A stretch of DNA of 38,086 nucleotides from contig NZ_JAHHIU010000137.1 in assembly GCF_024539815.1 (NCBI RefSeq), positions 1-38,086 on the forward strand. Direction: 5' to 3'. Of the stretch, positions 14,838-22,712 are shown in pieces. The translations under genes were made by a program, and so were the position numbers. The notes beneath the pieces were generated by a model. It ran no database searches, had not been told where the DNA came from, and saw only the letters and a list, made by a program, of their open reading frames with translations. Source of the DNA: Streptomyces hayashii. Lineage in GTDB: Bacteria > Actinomycetota > Actinomycetes > Streptomycetales > Streptomycetaceae. Numbering within the stretch: position 1 is the stretch's first letter; every line of letters begins with the position of its first letter.

Positions 14838-17021
14838 TCAGGCGCCCCCGGGAGGGCCGTCCTCGGCGGGATCGTCCTCGGCGGGACCGGCCCCGGAGGA
14901 ACCGTCCGGGGAGGAGCCGTCCCCGAGGGAGCTGCCTGGAGAGGGATCGCGCGGCTCCCGGAGGACGTCCATCAGGGCGCGCAGCCTCGGCGAGGCGGCC
15001 AACTGCTCCAGGGTGACCGGACGGCCCTCCGCGTCGGCGATCGGCAGCCGCCAGTTCGGGTACTGGTCCCAGGTGCCGGGCAGATTCTGCGGGCGGCGGT
15101 CGCCGACGCCGTCCGGGAGCCACACGCCGACCATGCGGGCGGGGGTGCTCACCAGGAAGCGGTGCACCGCCTGCACCTCGGCCTCCTCGGAGGAACGGTC
15201 GCCGCCCCCGCCGACGCCGGCCAGCAGCCCCAGCCGGCTGAGCAGGCCCAGCCACTCCGTCGTGTCGTCGGCGGCCTCCGCGCGCTCCTCCTCCAGAGGC
15301 CGGGTCAACAGGCCGAGCCGGTCACGCAGTTCGACGTGCTCGCCGGTGAGGCGGGCGGCGGTGGACGGCAGGTCGTGGGTGGTCGCGGTGGCCAGACAGT
15401 CGGCGCGCCAGCGGTCGGGCAGCAGGGGGAGCCCGTCGCCCTCCCAGTCCCGTTCGAACCACAGGACGGACGTGCCGAGCACGCCGCGCTCACGCAGCGC
15501 CTCCCGCACACCCGGCTCGACGGTGCCCAGGTCCTCCCCGATCACCAGCGACCCGGCGCGGGAGGCCTCCAGCACCAGCACGGCGAGCATGGCCTCGGCG
15601 TCGTAGCGCACGTAGGCGCCCTCGGTCGGCGGCTCGCCCTGCGGGACCCACCAGAGCCGGAACAGGCCCATGACGTGGTCGATGCGCAGGGCGCCCGCGT
15701 AACGGAACAGCGCCCGCAGCAGCCGCCGGTAGGGCGCGTAGCCGGACGCGGCCAGCCGGTCCGGACGCCAGGGCGGCAGACCCCAGTCCTGGCCGCGGGC
15801 GTTGAAGGCGTCCGGCGGGGCGCCGATCGACATCCCGGCCGCGAAGTGCTCCTGCTGCGCCCATGCGTCGGCGCCCTCGGGGTGCACGCCGACCGCAAGG
15901 TCGTGCACGATCCCGACGGACATGCCCGCCTCGCGCGCAGTGCGCTGGGCGGCGGTGAGCTGGGAGTCGGTGAGCCAGGCCAGACGGGAGTGGAAGTCCA
16001 CGCGGTCCATCAGCTCCCCGCGGGCGCGGGCGGTGCCGGCCGAGCGGGGGTCGCGCAGTTCGGCCGGCCACTGCTGCCAACGGGACCCGTGCACCTCGGC
16101 GAGCGCGCACCAGGTGGCGTGGTCCTCCAGGGCCTGTCCCTGCTCGGCGAGGAAGTCGCAGTAGGCGGCGCGCCTGCCGGGACCGAGCGGCACGCGGGCG
16201 ACGAGCTCCAGAGCCTCCCGCTTGAGCTCCCACACGGCGTCCCGGTCGATCAGCCCGCCCTTCTCCAGCACGGCCTCGCGCAGTCGTCCGGCGCGTTCGG
16301 GCAGCGCGGCCCGCAGCGCGTCGTCCCGCACATAGGCGTACTCGGGGACGTCCTCCACGCGCAGATGCACCGGGTCGGGGAAGCGGCGCGAGGAGGGCCG
16401 GTACGGGGAGGGGTCGGTCGGGGTTCCGGGCACGGCCGCGTGCAACGGGTTGACCTGGACGAACCCGGCGCCGAGCACCCGTCCCGCCCACGCGGTCAGC
16501 TCGCCGAGGTCGCCGAGGTCGCCCATGCCCCAGGAGCGGCGGGACAGCAGGGAGTACAGCTGGACGAGGAGCCCGTACGACCGGTCCGCGGGCGCGGGCA
16601 GACGGGGCGGCGCGACCACGAGGTGCGCGCTGCCGGTGCGCCCGTCGGGTGTGACGGCCGTCAGCCTGTGCACCCCGAGGGGGAGCCCGGCCAGGGAGTC
16701 GACGACGTCGTGACTGTCGCCCTGCTCCGTCTCCACGCGCAGCCGGCTGCCCTCGGGGAGCGCGGCGAGCGCTTCCGCCCGGTCGTCGCTCCAGCAGACC
16801 ACGGTCGGCGGCAGCAGCCGCTCGCGCAGTTCCCGTTCCCGGGCGGCGAGCGCCGCGCGCACGGCCGGCGGGGACCCGGCGTCCACCCCGAGGGCGGCCA
16901 GGACGCGGACGACGGCGGCGGCCGAGGCCGTGACCGTGCGGTCCGGGGAGGGCTGGTAGGAGGTCGCGACGCCGTGCAGCGCGGCGAGCCGGGCGAGCTC
17001 CTCTCCGGGGGGTGCGGTCAT
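14838..17021 (-). CDS. malQ: 4-alpha-glucanotransferase (amylomaltase, GH77)
   Basis: Transfers alpha-1,4-glucan segments between maltooligosaccharides in the cytoplasm, in maltodextrin and glycogen metabolism. The 727-residue protein has an N-terminal extension (about 1-145) seen in actinobacterial MalQ and a GH77 barrel with the starting motif LLVQLYSLLSRRSWGMGDLGDL. Catalytic residues are Asp448 (nucleophile, LRIDHVMGLFRLWW), Glu496 (acid/base, VIGEDLGTV) and Asp550 (TTHDLPSTA). ATG 17021 directly abuts the stop of a small upstream gene, with GAGG six bases before the ATG, inside that gene, so translation is coupled. The C-terminal 40 residues are low-complexity (PGSSLGDGSSPDGSSGAGPAEDDPAEDGPPGGA) and probably disordered. 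Confidence 0.95.
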   Translation of the reverse strand: MTAPPGEELARLAALHGVATSYQPSPDRTVTASAAAVVRVLAALGVDAGSPPAVRAALAARERELRERLLPPTVVCWSDDRAEALAALPEGSRLRVETEQGDSHDVVDSLAGLPLGVHRLTAVTPDGRTGSAHLVVAPPRLPAPADRSYGLLVQLYSLLSRRSWGMGDLGDLGELTAWAGRVLGAGFVQVNPLHAAVPGTPTDPSPYRPSSRRFPDPVHLRVEDVPEYAYVRDDALRAALPERAGRLREAVLEKGGLIDRDAVWELKREALELVARVPLGPGRRAAYCDFLAEQGQALEDHATWCALAEVHGSRWQQWPAELRDPRSAGTARARGELMDRVDFHSRLAWLTDSQLTAAQRTAREAGMSVGIVHDLAVGVHPEGADAWAQQEHFAAGMSIGAPPDAFNARGQDWGLPPWRPDRLAASGYAPYRRLLRALFRYAGALRIDHVMGLFRLWWVPQGEPPTEGAYVRYDAEAMLAVLVLEASRAGSLVIGEDLGTVEPGVREALRERGVLGTSVLWFERDWEGDGLPLLPDRWRADCLATATTHDLPSTAARLTGEHVELRDRLGLLTRPLEEERAEAADDTTEWLGLLSRLGLLAGVGGGGDRSSEEAEVQAVHRFLVSTPARMVGVWLPDGVGDRRPQNLPGTWDQYPNWRLPIADAEGRPVTLEQLAASPRLRALMDVLREPRDPSPGSSLGDGSSPDGSSGAGPAEDDPAEDGPPGGA

Positions 17022-17225
17022 CTACGGCCTCGTGGAGTCGGGGTCCGCGGCGAGCGGCGGTTCGCTGGTCAGGGGCTCGGCGTCGGGCAGCGGCGGTTCG
17101 CTGGTCAGCGGGGGTTGCGCGCGGTTCCCCTCGGCGCTGAAGGCGCACAGGTGGGGGTCGGCGAGATCGACGGCGGTGGGGGCGGATGTCTCCGCCGGGC
17201 GTTTGGACCGGGCCGGCGCGATCAC
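17022..17225 (-). CDS. Small Pro/Glu-rich protein upstream of malQ, 67 aa
   Basis: The frame starts at GTG 17225 behind a perfect AGGAGG with four bases' spacing and ends with TAG immediately before the malQ ATG. The product begins MIAPARSKRPAETSAPTAVDLADPHLCAFSAEGNRAQPPL, then carries a tandem 12-residue repeat (LTSEPPLPDAEP / LTSEPPLAADPD). At the DNA level the repeat is a perfect 20-bp copy at 17053-17072 and 17089-17108. No family is recognised. The strong ribosome binding site and tight junction argue that it is translated; it may act mainly as a coupling leader for malQ or be a small protein in its own right. Confidence 0.55.
   Translation of the reverse strand: MIAPARSKRPAETSAPTAVDLADPHLCAFSAEGNRAQPPLTSEPPLPDAEPLTSEPPLAADPDSTRP
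17053..17108. repeat. Perfect 20-bp direct repeat in the small ORF
   Basis: The segment starting AGCGGCGGTTCG at 17053-17072 recurs exactly at 17089-17108, a 36-base offset (12 codons), so the reading frame is kept. Confidence 0.9.
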
Positions 17226-17350
17226 GGGGGCCTCCTCATCGGATACGACATCGGATACCGCAGCCCTACCCAGCCGACGCGAGGACAGACGTCTCCTTCA
17301 CATCCCAACCTGCCACAACCCGCCGCGGTCCGCTCAGGACACGGACCGGA

Positions 17351-17376
17351 GGAACGCCGCCGACGCGTGAACCGTC
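17351..17376 (+). promoter_or_regulatory. Predicted ECF promoter of the sigma/ABC operon
   Basis: GGAAC (17351-17355), 17 bases, CGTC (17373-17376): an exact match to the common ECF consensus core and spacing. Transcription would start near 17383, about 20 bases before GTG 17403. This suggests that the sigma factor drives its own operon. Confidence 0.6.
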
Positions 17377-17402
17377 CGACCCGGTCCGGCCGATAGAGGG
17401 GT

Positions 17403-18020
17403 GTGAGACTGTTCCGCCCCGTGAGGGGCCACCGGGAGGGCGACACGGACGCGGCGCTGCTGCGGGCCGTGGCGGACGGAGACCCGTCGGCACTGGCCAC
17501 GCTGTACGACCGGCACGCCGGATGGCTCTTCGCACGCCTCGGCCGGCGCTGCGCCGACACCGAGATCGTGCGCGAGGTGGTGCAGGACACATTCGTGACC
17601 GTGTGGCGCTCGGCGGGCGGGCACGCGGGCCGGGAGGCGGGCGGCTGGTTGTGGACCATCGCCGCCCGTCGGCTCGTCGACGCGCGGCGGGTGCAGGAGC
17701 GGGCGGCGCGAGTCGAGACGGCGCGCGTCGAGGACTGGCCGTCGCCGGTCGCCGCCTCCGCCGAGGAACGGGCGCTGGCCGCTCTGGAGTTCGGCGACGT
17801 GGGCACCGCCCTCGACCGGATCTCACCCGAGCTGCGGGAGGTGCTGCGCGTGACCGTCGTCGACGGCCTGACCGTCCGGGAGGCGGCCCGGCTGCTCGGC
17901 ATACCCGAGGGCACCGTCAAGACCCGCGCGATGCGCGCCCGGGCCGAGCTCCGTGCGGCCCTCGCCCAGTTGCAGCCGCACCCGGCTCCGCATACCCGTC
18001 CGGCGGGAGGCCCGGCATGA
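17403..18020 (+). CDS. ECF RNA polymerase sigma factor, 205 aa
   Basis: A group 4 sigma factor and the first gene of a five-gene unit. Region 2 is at about residues 20-85 (LLRAVADGDPSALATLYDRHAGWLFARL, VREVVQDTFVTVWRSAG, WLWTIAARRLVDARR). Region 4 is at about 135-190 (LDRISPELREVLRVTVVDGLTVREAARLLGIPEGTVKTRAMRARAELRAAL). The start is GTG 17403 behind GAGGGG. The stop overlaps the next start (ATGA), so sigma and anti-sigma are translated together. A GGAAC-N17-CGTC element upstream implies autoregulation. Because the same transcript encodes an ABC-type transporter, the sigma factor probably answers an envelope or antibiotic signal; that is inference. Confidence 0.93.
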   Translation: MRLFRPVRGHREGDTDAALLRAVADGDPSALATLYDRHAGWLFARLGRRCADTEIVREVVQDTFVTVWRSAGGHAGREAGGWLWTIAARRLVDARRVQERAARVETARVEDWPSPVAASAEERALAALEFGDVGTALDRISPELREVLRVTVVDGLTVREAARLLGIPEGTVKTRAMRARAELRAALAQLQPHPAPHTRPAGGPA

Positions 18021-18994
18021 GCACGACCCCCTGGCACGTGTCCTACGACCTCGCCGCCCGCTACGCGGACGGATCCCTGGCCGAGTCCGACGCCTGGTCC
18101 CTGGAGAAGCATCTGGAGCGGTGCGGGGCGTGCGCGGCACGCGTCTCGGCTGCCGTACGGCAGTCGCCTGCGGCGGGGCCGGTGCTGGCGCGGATGCGGG
18201 AGGCGGTGCTCCGGGAGGCCGTGCTCGGGCAGGCCGTGCTCGCGGGGGCCGGCCGGCCGGAGGCCCGGGGGGCGGGGCCGGTGGCCGCTCACGGGGCGCG
18301 CCCGGTCTCCCCGGCGCCTCCGCGGACTTTCCCGGGCCGCTGCGCCCGCCGCGCGCGCCTGTGGTCCTCCTTCCTCGTCCGCGCCCTGTGGGCCGTCGGT
18401 CCCGCCGTCCGTGGCGCCTGGACGGCCGCCGTGTGGTTCGTCGCCCTCGGCGCCCTCGCCCTCTCCTACGGGGCCGGGGTCGACGCGGCCCGGCCGCTGC
18501 TGCTGGCGCTCGCGCCGGTGGTGCCCGTCGCCGGGGTCGCCCTCTCCTACGGGGCGCACGCCGACCCGCTGCACGAGATCGCGGCGGCCACGCCGTCCGG
18601 GGGCCTGCGGCTGATGCTGACGCGGACGGTCGCCGTCCTCGCCGTCAGCGTGCCGCTGCTCACCCTCACCGGGATGCTGCTGCCGTCCTCCGGTTCGCCG
18701 GGCGCGGCCGCCTGGCTGCTGCCCGGGCTCGCGCTGACGCTGGCCTCGCTGGCGCTGGCAGGCTGGGTCGGCTGCCGTGCCGCCACCGCGCTGACGGGCG
18801 GGGGCTGGGCGTTGACCGTCCTCGTCCCGGCGCTGACCGCCGCGGGCGGACCCGCCGTCACCGAGCTGGCCGAACAGCTCGACCGCTGCCTGGCCGGCCC
18901 TCGCGCCCAGGGGGCCTGGGGCGCCGCGGCCCTGCTGTGCGCCGCGCTGCTCGCCGCCCGCCGTTCCGCCTACGACCAGATGGAGAAGCCGTGA
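18017..18994 (+). CDS. Zinc-finger anti-sigma factor fused to a multi-pass membrane domain
   Basis: A 325-residue protein with two parts. Residues 1-60 form a ZAS anti-sigma domain: His32-x3-Cys36-x2-Cys39 with His7 placed 24 residues before His32. This domain would bind and silence the sigma factor encoded by the overlapping gene. A low-complexity linker (about 60-120) leads to a membrane domain of about six helices from 139 onward, with the loop ADPLHEIAAATPSGGLRLMLTRTVAVL that resembles cytoplasmic loops of ABC-2-like permeases. Thus the anti-sigma domain is attached to what looks like a transporter permease. It overlaps its neighbours by four bases on both sides (ATGA, GTGA). The product may couple transporter state to sigma release. 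Confidence 0.85.
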   Translation: MSTTPWHVSYDLAARYADGSLAESDAWSLEKHLERCGACAARVSAAVRQSPAAGPVLARMREAVLREAVLGQAVLAGAGRPEARGAGPVAAHGARPVSPAPPRTFPGRCARRARLWSSFLVRALWAVGPAVRGAWTAAVWFVALGALALSYGAGVDAARPLLLALAPVVPVAGVALSYGAHADPLHEIAAATPSGGLRLMLTRTVAVLAVSVPLLTLTGMLLPSSGSPGAAAWLLPGLALTLASLALAGWVGCRAATALTGGGWALTVLVPALTAAGGPAVTELAEQLDRCLAGPRAQGAWGAAALLCAALLAARRSAYDQMEKP

Positions 18995-19764
18995 GCACGA
19001 TTCGAGTGAGCGGACTGCGCGTGCGGCACCGCAAGGCCGTGGCGCTCGACGCCGTCGACCTCGACCTCGGCCCCGGCGTGCACGGGCTGCTCGGCCCGAA
19101 CGGGGCCGGGAAGACGTCGCTGATCCGGGTCCTGGCGACCGTCGCGCAGCCGTCCGCCGGGCGGGTGGAGATCCTCGGCGAGGACGTCGGCGAGCCTGCC
19201 CGGCGCGGGACGGTCCGCGCGCGACTCGGTTATCTGCCGCAGGACTTCGGCTACTACCCGCGCTTCACCGTGCGCGAGTTCGTCGCGTACGTGGCGTGGC
19301 TGAAGGACATGCCCGCCGCGGACGTCCCGGCCGCCGTCGAGCTCGCCGTCCGGCGGGTCGGCCTGGGCGACCGGGCCGACGCCCGGATGAAGACGCTGTC
19401 CGGCGGCATGCTCCGCCGGGCGGGCATCGCCCAGGCCATCGTCAACGAGCCGGAGGTCCTGCTCCTCGACGAGCCGACCGCCGGGCTCGACCCCGAGCAG
19501 CGCGTCGAGTTGCGCGCGCTGCTGCGCGAACTGGGCGCACGGTCCACGGTCCTGGTCTCCACCCACCTGGTGGAGGACGTGGCCGCCGCCTGCACGGAGG
19601 TCACCCTCCTGGACGCGGGAAGGGTCGCCTACCGGGGCACCCCGGCCTCGCTCGGCGCCGTCGGCGAGGCCACGGGGCCCGACGGCATAGGCGACAGCCC
19701 CATCGAACGCGGCTACACGGCGGCTCTGCGCGCCCACCGCACCCCCCTGGAGGTCTCGCCATGA
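18991..19764 (+). CDS. ABC transporter ATP-binding protein, 257 aa
   Basis: A cytoplasmic ATPase subunit of an exporter-type ABC system. Walker A is GPNGAGKTS (35-43); the Q-loop is LGYLPQDFGYYPRFTVREF; the signature is LSGGMLRRAGIAQAI (GGM instead of GGQ); Walker B is VLLLDEPTAGLDPEQR; the switch His is in LVSTHLVEDV. The architecture is that of single-domain ABC-2-type ATPases. It starts at GTG 18991 overlapping the anti-sigma stop and ends overlapping the next start. Its permease partners are presumably the fused anti-sigma/membrane protein upstream and the two membrane proteins downstream. Substrate unknown. Confidence 0.95.
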   Translation: MSTIRVSGLRVRHRKAVALDAVDLDLGPGVHGLLGPNGAGKTSLIRVLATVAQPSAGRVEILGEDVGEPARRGTVRARLGYLPQDFGYYPRFTVREFVAYVAWLKDMPAADVPAAVELAVRRVGLGDRADARMKTLSGGMLRRAGIAQAIVNEPEVLLLDEPTAGLDPEQRVELRALLRELGARSTVLVSTHLVEDVAAACTEVTLLDAGRVAYRGTPASLGAVGEATGPDGIGDSPIERGYTAALRAHRTPLEVSP

Positions 19765-21107
19765 CCCTCGTGGTCGCAAAGCGGACCGCCCGGCCGCCCG
19801 CGTCGCGCCCGCCGCACCCACTGCGCGCCGAGGTCATCCGCGGTTTCGCCCCGTGGGCCGGAGCCGCCGCCTTCCTCACACCGGCCGTGCTGCTGGCCGC
19901 CGAGGCGGACCGCTGGCAGGGCGGCTGGGCGGAGACCCGCACCGAGCTGCACGCCATGCAACTGGTCCTGGTACCCCTCGCGGCGGCCGCGGGCTGTCGG
20001 CAGGGCGGGCGGGAACGCCGTAGGGCCACGGAGGAACTGTGGACGACGGCCGTACGCGGACCGCTGGTGCGGTTGCTCGCGGCGGCGCTGCCGCTCGCCC
20101 TGTGGGTCGTGGCGGGCTATCTGCTCGCCGCGGCCGGGGCTCTTCTCGCGACCTGGCCGTACTCCCGCGGCGACCGGCCGTACACGGATCTGCTGCCGGC
20201 GGACGCGGTGGTGCTCCTGGCCGCCGCGGTGGCTGGGCACGTCGTGGGGCGGCTGGTGGCCTGGCGGCCGGCGCCGCCGCTGCTCGCGGCCGCCGGGTAC
20301 GTCGGCCTGGCCCTGTGCGGACGGGCGGACGCGGGCGCCTGGCGGCGGCTCGATCCGGCGCTGCCGGTCGCCGAGGGACTGGTACCGGAGGGGTGGCAGC
20401 CCGTCGCGCTGGCCGTGTGGGCGTGCGGGCTGGCGGCGGCCGCCGTCCTGGCGTACGCGCTGCGAGGACGGCGTCGCTGGGCCGTCCTCGTGCCGTTGGC
20501 GGCAGCAGCGGCCGCGGGCGGGCTGCTGGTGCGGTCCGGGCCGGGGCTGTGGCACGCGAACCCGTCCGGGAGCAGGCAGGTGTGCGACACCTCGACGGCG
20601 CCTCAGATCTGTGTGAACGCCCGCTATGCGGGCATGCTTCCGCAGGTCACGCAGGCCCTGTCCGGTGTCACCGGCCGCCTGGAGGGCGTATCGAACCTGC
20701 CCGCCAGGTTCGAGGACCGCCCGGGCGAACCGGGCGACGACGAAGTGCAGCTGCCCCTGCTGACGCCTATCGGCTGGTCGGTCGTACGGGGTCGGCTGAC
20801 CGATCCCGAGCAGTACGCGTGGGAGGCGGTGGCCGCGCTGCAGAACCGCGCGAAGTGCGGCGAGCCGGACGCGCGTGCGCGTGCAGCGGACGCCGCCGTC
20901 TCCGACTACCTCGCACCGGCCCCCTCCCAGGAGGACGCCGACGCGCTCGACGCGAAGGGCGACGCCGGCCGGCGCGGCGAGCTGAGGGAACGGCGGGCGG
21001 CTCGCGAGCGGCTGGCCTCGATGGGCGCCGACGAGCGGCGGGCGTGGCTGTCGGCGTACTTCGCCGCCGTCGGCGACTGCCGCCCGGCGGGGGTGCCCGC
21101 CCTGTGA
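19761..21107 (+). CDS. Membrane protein with extracytoplasmic domain, ABC operon, 448 aa
   Basis: Starts ATG 19761 (ATGA overlap with the ATPase gene). About six hydrophobic helices lie in the first 265 residues (for example GAAAFLTPAVLLAA, LVRLLAAALPLALWVVAGYLLAAAGALLA, ADAVVLLAAAVAGHVVGRLV, WAVLVPLAAAAAAGGLLV). The last 180 or so residues are hydrophilic and predicted outside. They contain exactly four cysteines (275, 284, 366, 440), which fits two disulfide bonds, and a helix-rich charged segment (AKGDAGRRGELRERRAARERLASMGADERRAW). The membrane part could be a permease subunit; the outer domain could sense or bind the substrate. I recognise no named family for the outer part. Confidence 0.82.
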   Translation: MTLVVAKRTARPPASRPPHPLRAEVIRGFAPWAGAAAFLTPAVLLAAEADRWQGGWAETRTELHAMQLVLVPLAAAAGCRQGGRERRRATEELWTTAVRGPLVRLLAAALPLALWVVAGYLLAAAGALLATWPYSRGDRPYTDLLPADAVVLLAAAVAGHVVGRLVAWRPAPPLLAAAGYVGLALCGRADAGAWRRLDPALPVAEGLVPEGWQPVALAVWACGLAAAAVLAYALRGRRRWAVLVPLAAAAAAGGLLVRSGPGLWHANPSGSRQVCDTSTAPQICVNARYAGMLPQVTQALSGVTGRLEGVSNLPARFEDRPGEPGDDEVQLPLLTPIGWSVVRGRLTDPEQYAWEAVAALQNRAKCGEPDARARAADAAVSDYLAPAPSQEDADALDAKGDAGRRGELRERRAARERLASMGADERRAWLSAYFAAVGDCRPAGVPAL

Positions 21108-21730
21108 GCCCCCACCGCCTCGCCCTGAACGGCGCCGGCCTCTACGCCCGCTCCCGCGCCCTGCCCCTCACCGTCGTCCTGCTCGCCGGAACCTGCGCGT
21201 TCGCCGTGGAGGCGGCACACCGGGCGGACGACGCCTCCTGGGCCCCGGGCCGGCCGGCGCCGGTCGTGGTGCCGCTCCTCCTGCTGGCCGCCGCGCTGAT
21301 AGGCGCGAGCCTGTACGCCCCGTGCGACGAGCTGGACCGTACGGCCGTGCGCCCCTGGTGGCCCCGCCGGCTGGTCCACCTGCTCGCCCTGTCGGCCCTC
21401 GCCTGCGCGCCGTTCGCGCTCGTCGCGCCAGGCGACGGCCCCGTCGCGCTCGCCGCGGTCTCGCTCCGCACCCTGCTCGGCTGCGTCGGCGTCACCGCGG
21501 TCGCGGGCGTTCTGGTCGGCGCCCGGCTGAGCTGGCTGCCCGCGGTCTGCTGCGTCGGCGCGGTCCACCTCGCGTCGAGCGGGGGCCGCGGGTGGGCGGC
21601 CACCGTGTGGGCATGGCCGACGCGGCCGGGCCAAGAGGCGGGGGCGTGGCTGGCCGCGGGCGCGGTGTTCGTGCTCGGCGCGGCGCTGCACGCGATCCGC
21701 GGGCCCCGTCCGGAAGGCCCGCGGGCGTGA
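21104..21730 (+). CDS. Membrane protein, last gene of the sigma/ABC operon, 208 aa
   Basis: GTG 21104 overlaps the previous stop by four bases. The product has about six hydrophobic helices (LPLTVVLLAGTCAFAVEA, VVVPLLLLAAALIGASLYAP, LVHLLALSALACAPFALVA, LLGCVGVTAVAGVLVGA, LSWLPAVCCVGAVHLA, AGAWLAAGAVFVLGAAL) with short basic loops (DELDRTAVRPWWPRR). It resembles the membrane part of the preceding protein in layout, so the two may pair as permease subunits. No named family is recognised. A convergent terminator follows at 21794-21829. Confidence 0.82.
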   Translation: MSPHRLALNGAGLYARSRALPLTVVLLAGTCAFAVEAAHRADDASWAPGRPAPVVVPLLLLAAALIGASLYAPCDELDRTAVRPWWPRRLVHLLALSALACAPFALVAPGDGPVALAAVSLRTLLGCVGVTAVAGVLVGARLSWLPAVCCVGAVHLASSGGRGWAATVWAWPTRPGQEAGAWLAAGAVFVLGAALHAIRGPRPEGPRA

Positions 21731-21793
21731 GGGACCGCACCGCCCGGTGACAGCTCGACATGTCGTCGCCGCCGGGCGTGCGCGTCCCGAAGG

Positions 21794-21829
21794 GCCCCGT
21801 GGCCGGGTGGCGGCTCGGGGCCACGGGGC
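21794..21829. terminator. Hairpin between the ABC operon and the HNH gene
   Basis: A perfect 11-bp stem (GCCCCGTGGCC 21794-21804, GGCCACGGGGC 21819-21829) with a 14-base loop, between two convergent stop codons. Confidence 0.75.
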
Positions 21830-21852
21830 ATGAAGAAGCCCGGATCGCTCGG

Positions 21853-22389
21853 CTACGCGGAGATGCCGTCGATCCGGGCCAGGGCGTCGTCCGCGCCGTA
21901 CGGTTGCAGGTACGGCAGCCAGCACGGGTCCCTGTGACCTGTGCCGATGATGCGCCAGGCCAGGCCCGAGGGGGGAGCGGGTTTGTGGCGCAGCCGCCAG
22001 CCGATCTCGACGAGGTGGCGGTCGGCCTTGACGTGGTTGCAGCGACGGCAGGACGCGACGACGTTGTCCCACACGTGCTTGCCCCCGCGGCTGCGCGGGA
22101 TGACGTGGTCGACGCTGGTGGCGACGCCACCGCAGTACATGCACCGGCCCCCGTCCCGCGCGAAGAGCGCTCGACGGGTCAGGGGAACAGGCCCACGGTA
22201 GGGAACGCGAACGAATCGCTTGAGCCGGACCACGCTGGGTGCGGGGACTGTGACGGTCGCGCTGTGCATGAAGGCGCCGGATTCCTCCAGGGAGACTGCC
22301 TTGTTCTCCAGGACGAGGATGAGCGCGCGGCGGAGCGGTACGACGCCGAGGGGCTCGTACGACGCGTTGAGGACCAGGACATGCGGCAC
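21853..22389 (-). CDS. HNH endonuclease family protein, 178 aa
   Basis: The start is GTG 22389 five bases after a perfect AAGGAGG; upstream in-frame residues to 22512 look non-coding. The protein has an N-terminal domain (VLVLNASYEPLGVVPLRRALILVLENKAV) and a zinc-supported HNH domain with Cys83-x2-Cys86 and Cys114-x2-Cys117, His95 in SVDHVIPRSRGG and Asn109 in WDNVVASCRRCN. All expected nuclease residues are present. It belongs to a group widely conserved as a stand-alone chromosomal gene in actinobacteria and cyanobacteria, with unclear biological function; it is not next to a restriction, intein or phage gene here. It is divergent from the channel gene. Confidence 0.92.
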   Translation of the reverse strand: MPHVLVLNASYEPLGVVPLRRALILVLENKAVSLEESGAFMHSATVTVPAPSVVRLKRFVRVPYRGPVPLTRRALFARDGGRCMYCGGVATSVDHVIPRSRGGKHVWDNVVASCRRCNHVKADRHLVEIGWRLRHKPAPPSGLAWRIIGTGHRDPCWLPYLQPYGADDALARIDGISA

Positions 22390-22536
22390 GGATGCCTCCT
22401 TGGGCGTCGGCGGCGCGTGGCTCGCGCCGGGACGATCTGCAGTCAGTCTCCCCTCTTGCCTGGTGGACGCGCCACCATGTCCCGGTAACGGGCTGGGAGT
22501 GTTTTCGACCACACCCTGTTTCTCCCCGGGATCATG

Positions 22537-22554
22537 ACCTGTTCAAGCACAGGT
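22537..22554. promoter_or_regulatory. Inverted repeat between HNH gene and channel gene
   Basis: ACCTGT (22537-22542), six bases, ACAGGT (22549-22554): a perfect 6-6-6 dyad in the divergent intergenic region. It could be an operator; nothing else supports this. A longer-spaced dyad ACCACAC/GTGTGGT lies at 22587-22614. Confidence 0.3.
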
Positions 22555-22712
22555 GAGGCCCGTCTCTCCTTCTCGGATCTCGCCGAACCACACACAATGC
22601 CCCGTTAGTGTGGTGGTTCTGCCTGCCCGGTGACCTTTCCGTGACCTAGCAGCGCGTGTCGACCTCGGCCGCCGCACCGGATGGAGCAGTGCAGCACCTG
22701 GAGGTACCTGCC

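Noticed and set aside
14397..17396. A 999-codon plus-strand open frame across malQ
   Set aside because: Shadow of malQ; the minus frame carries the three GH77 catalytic residues.
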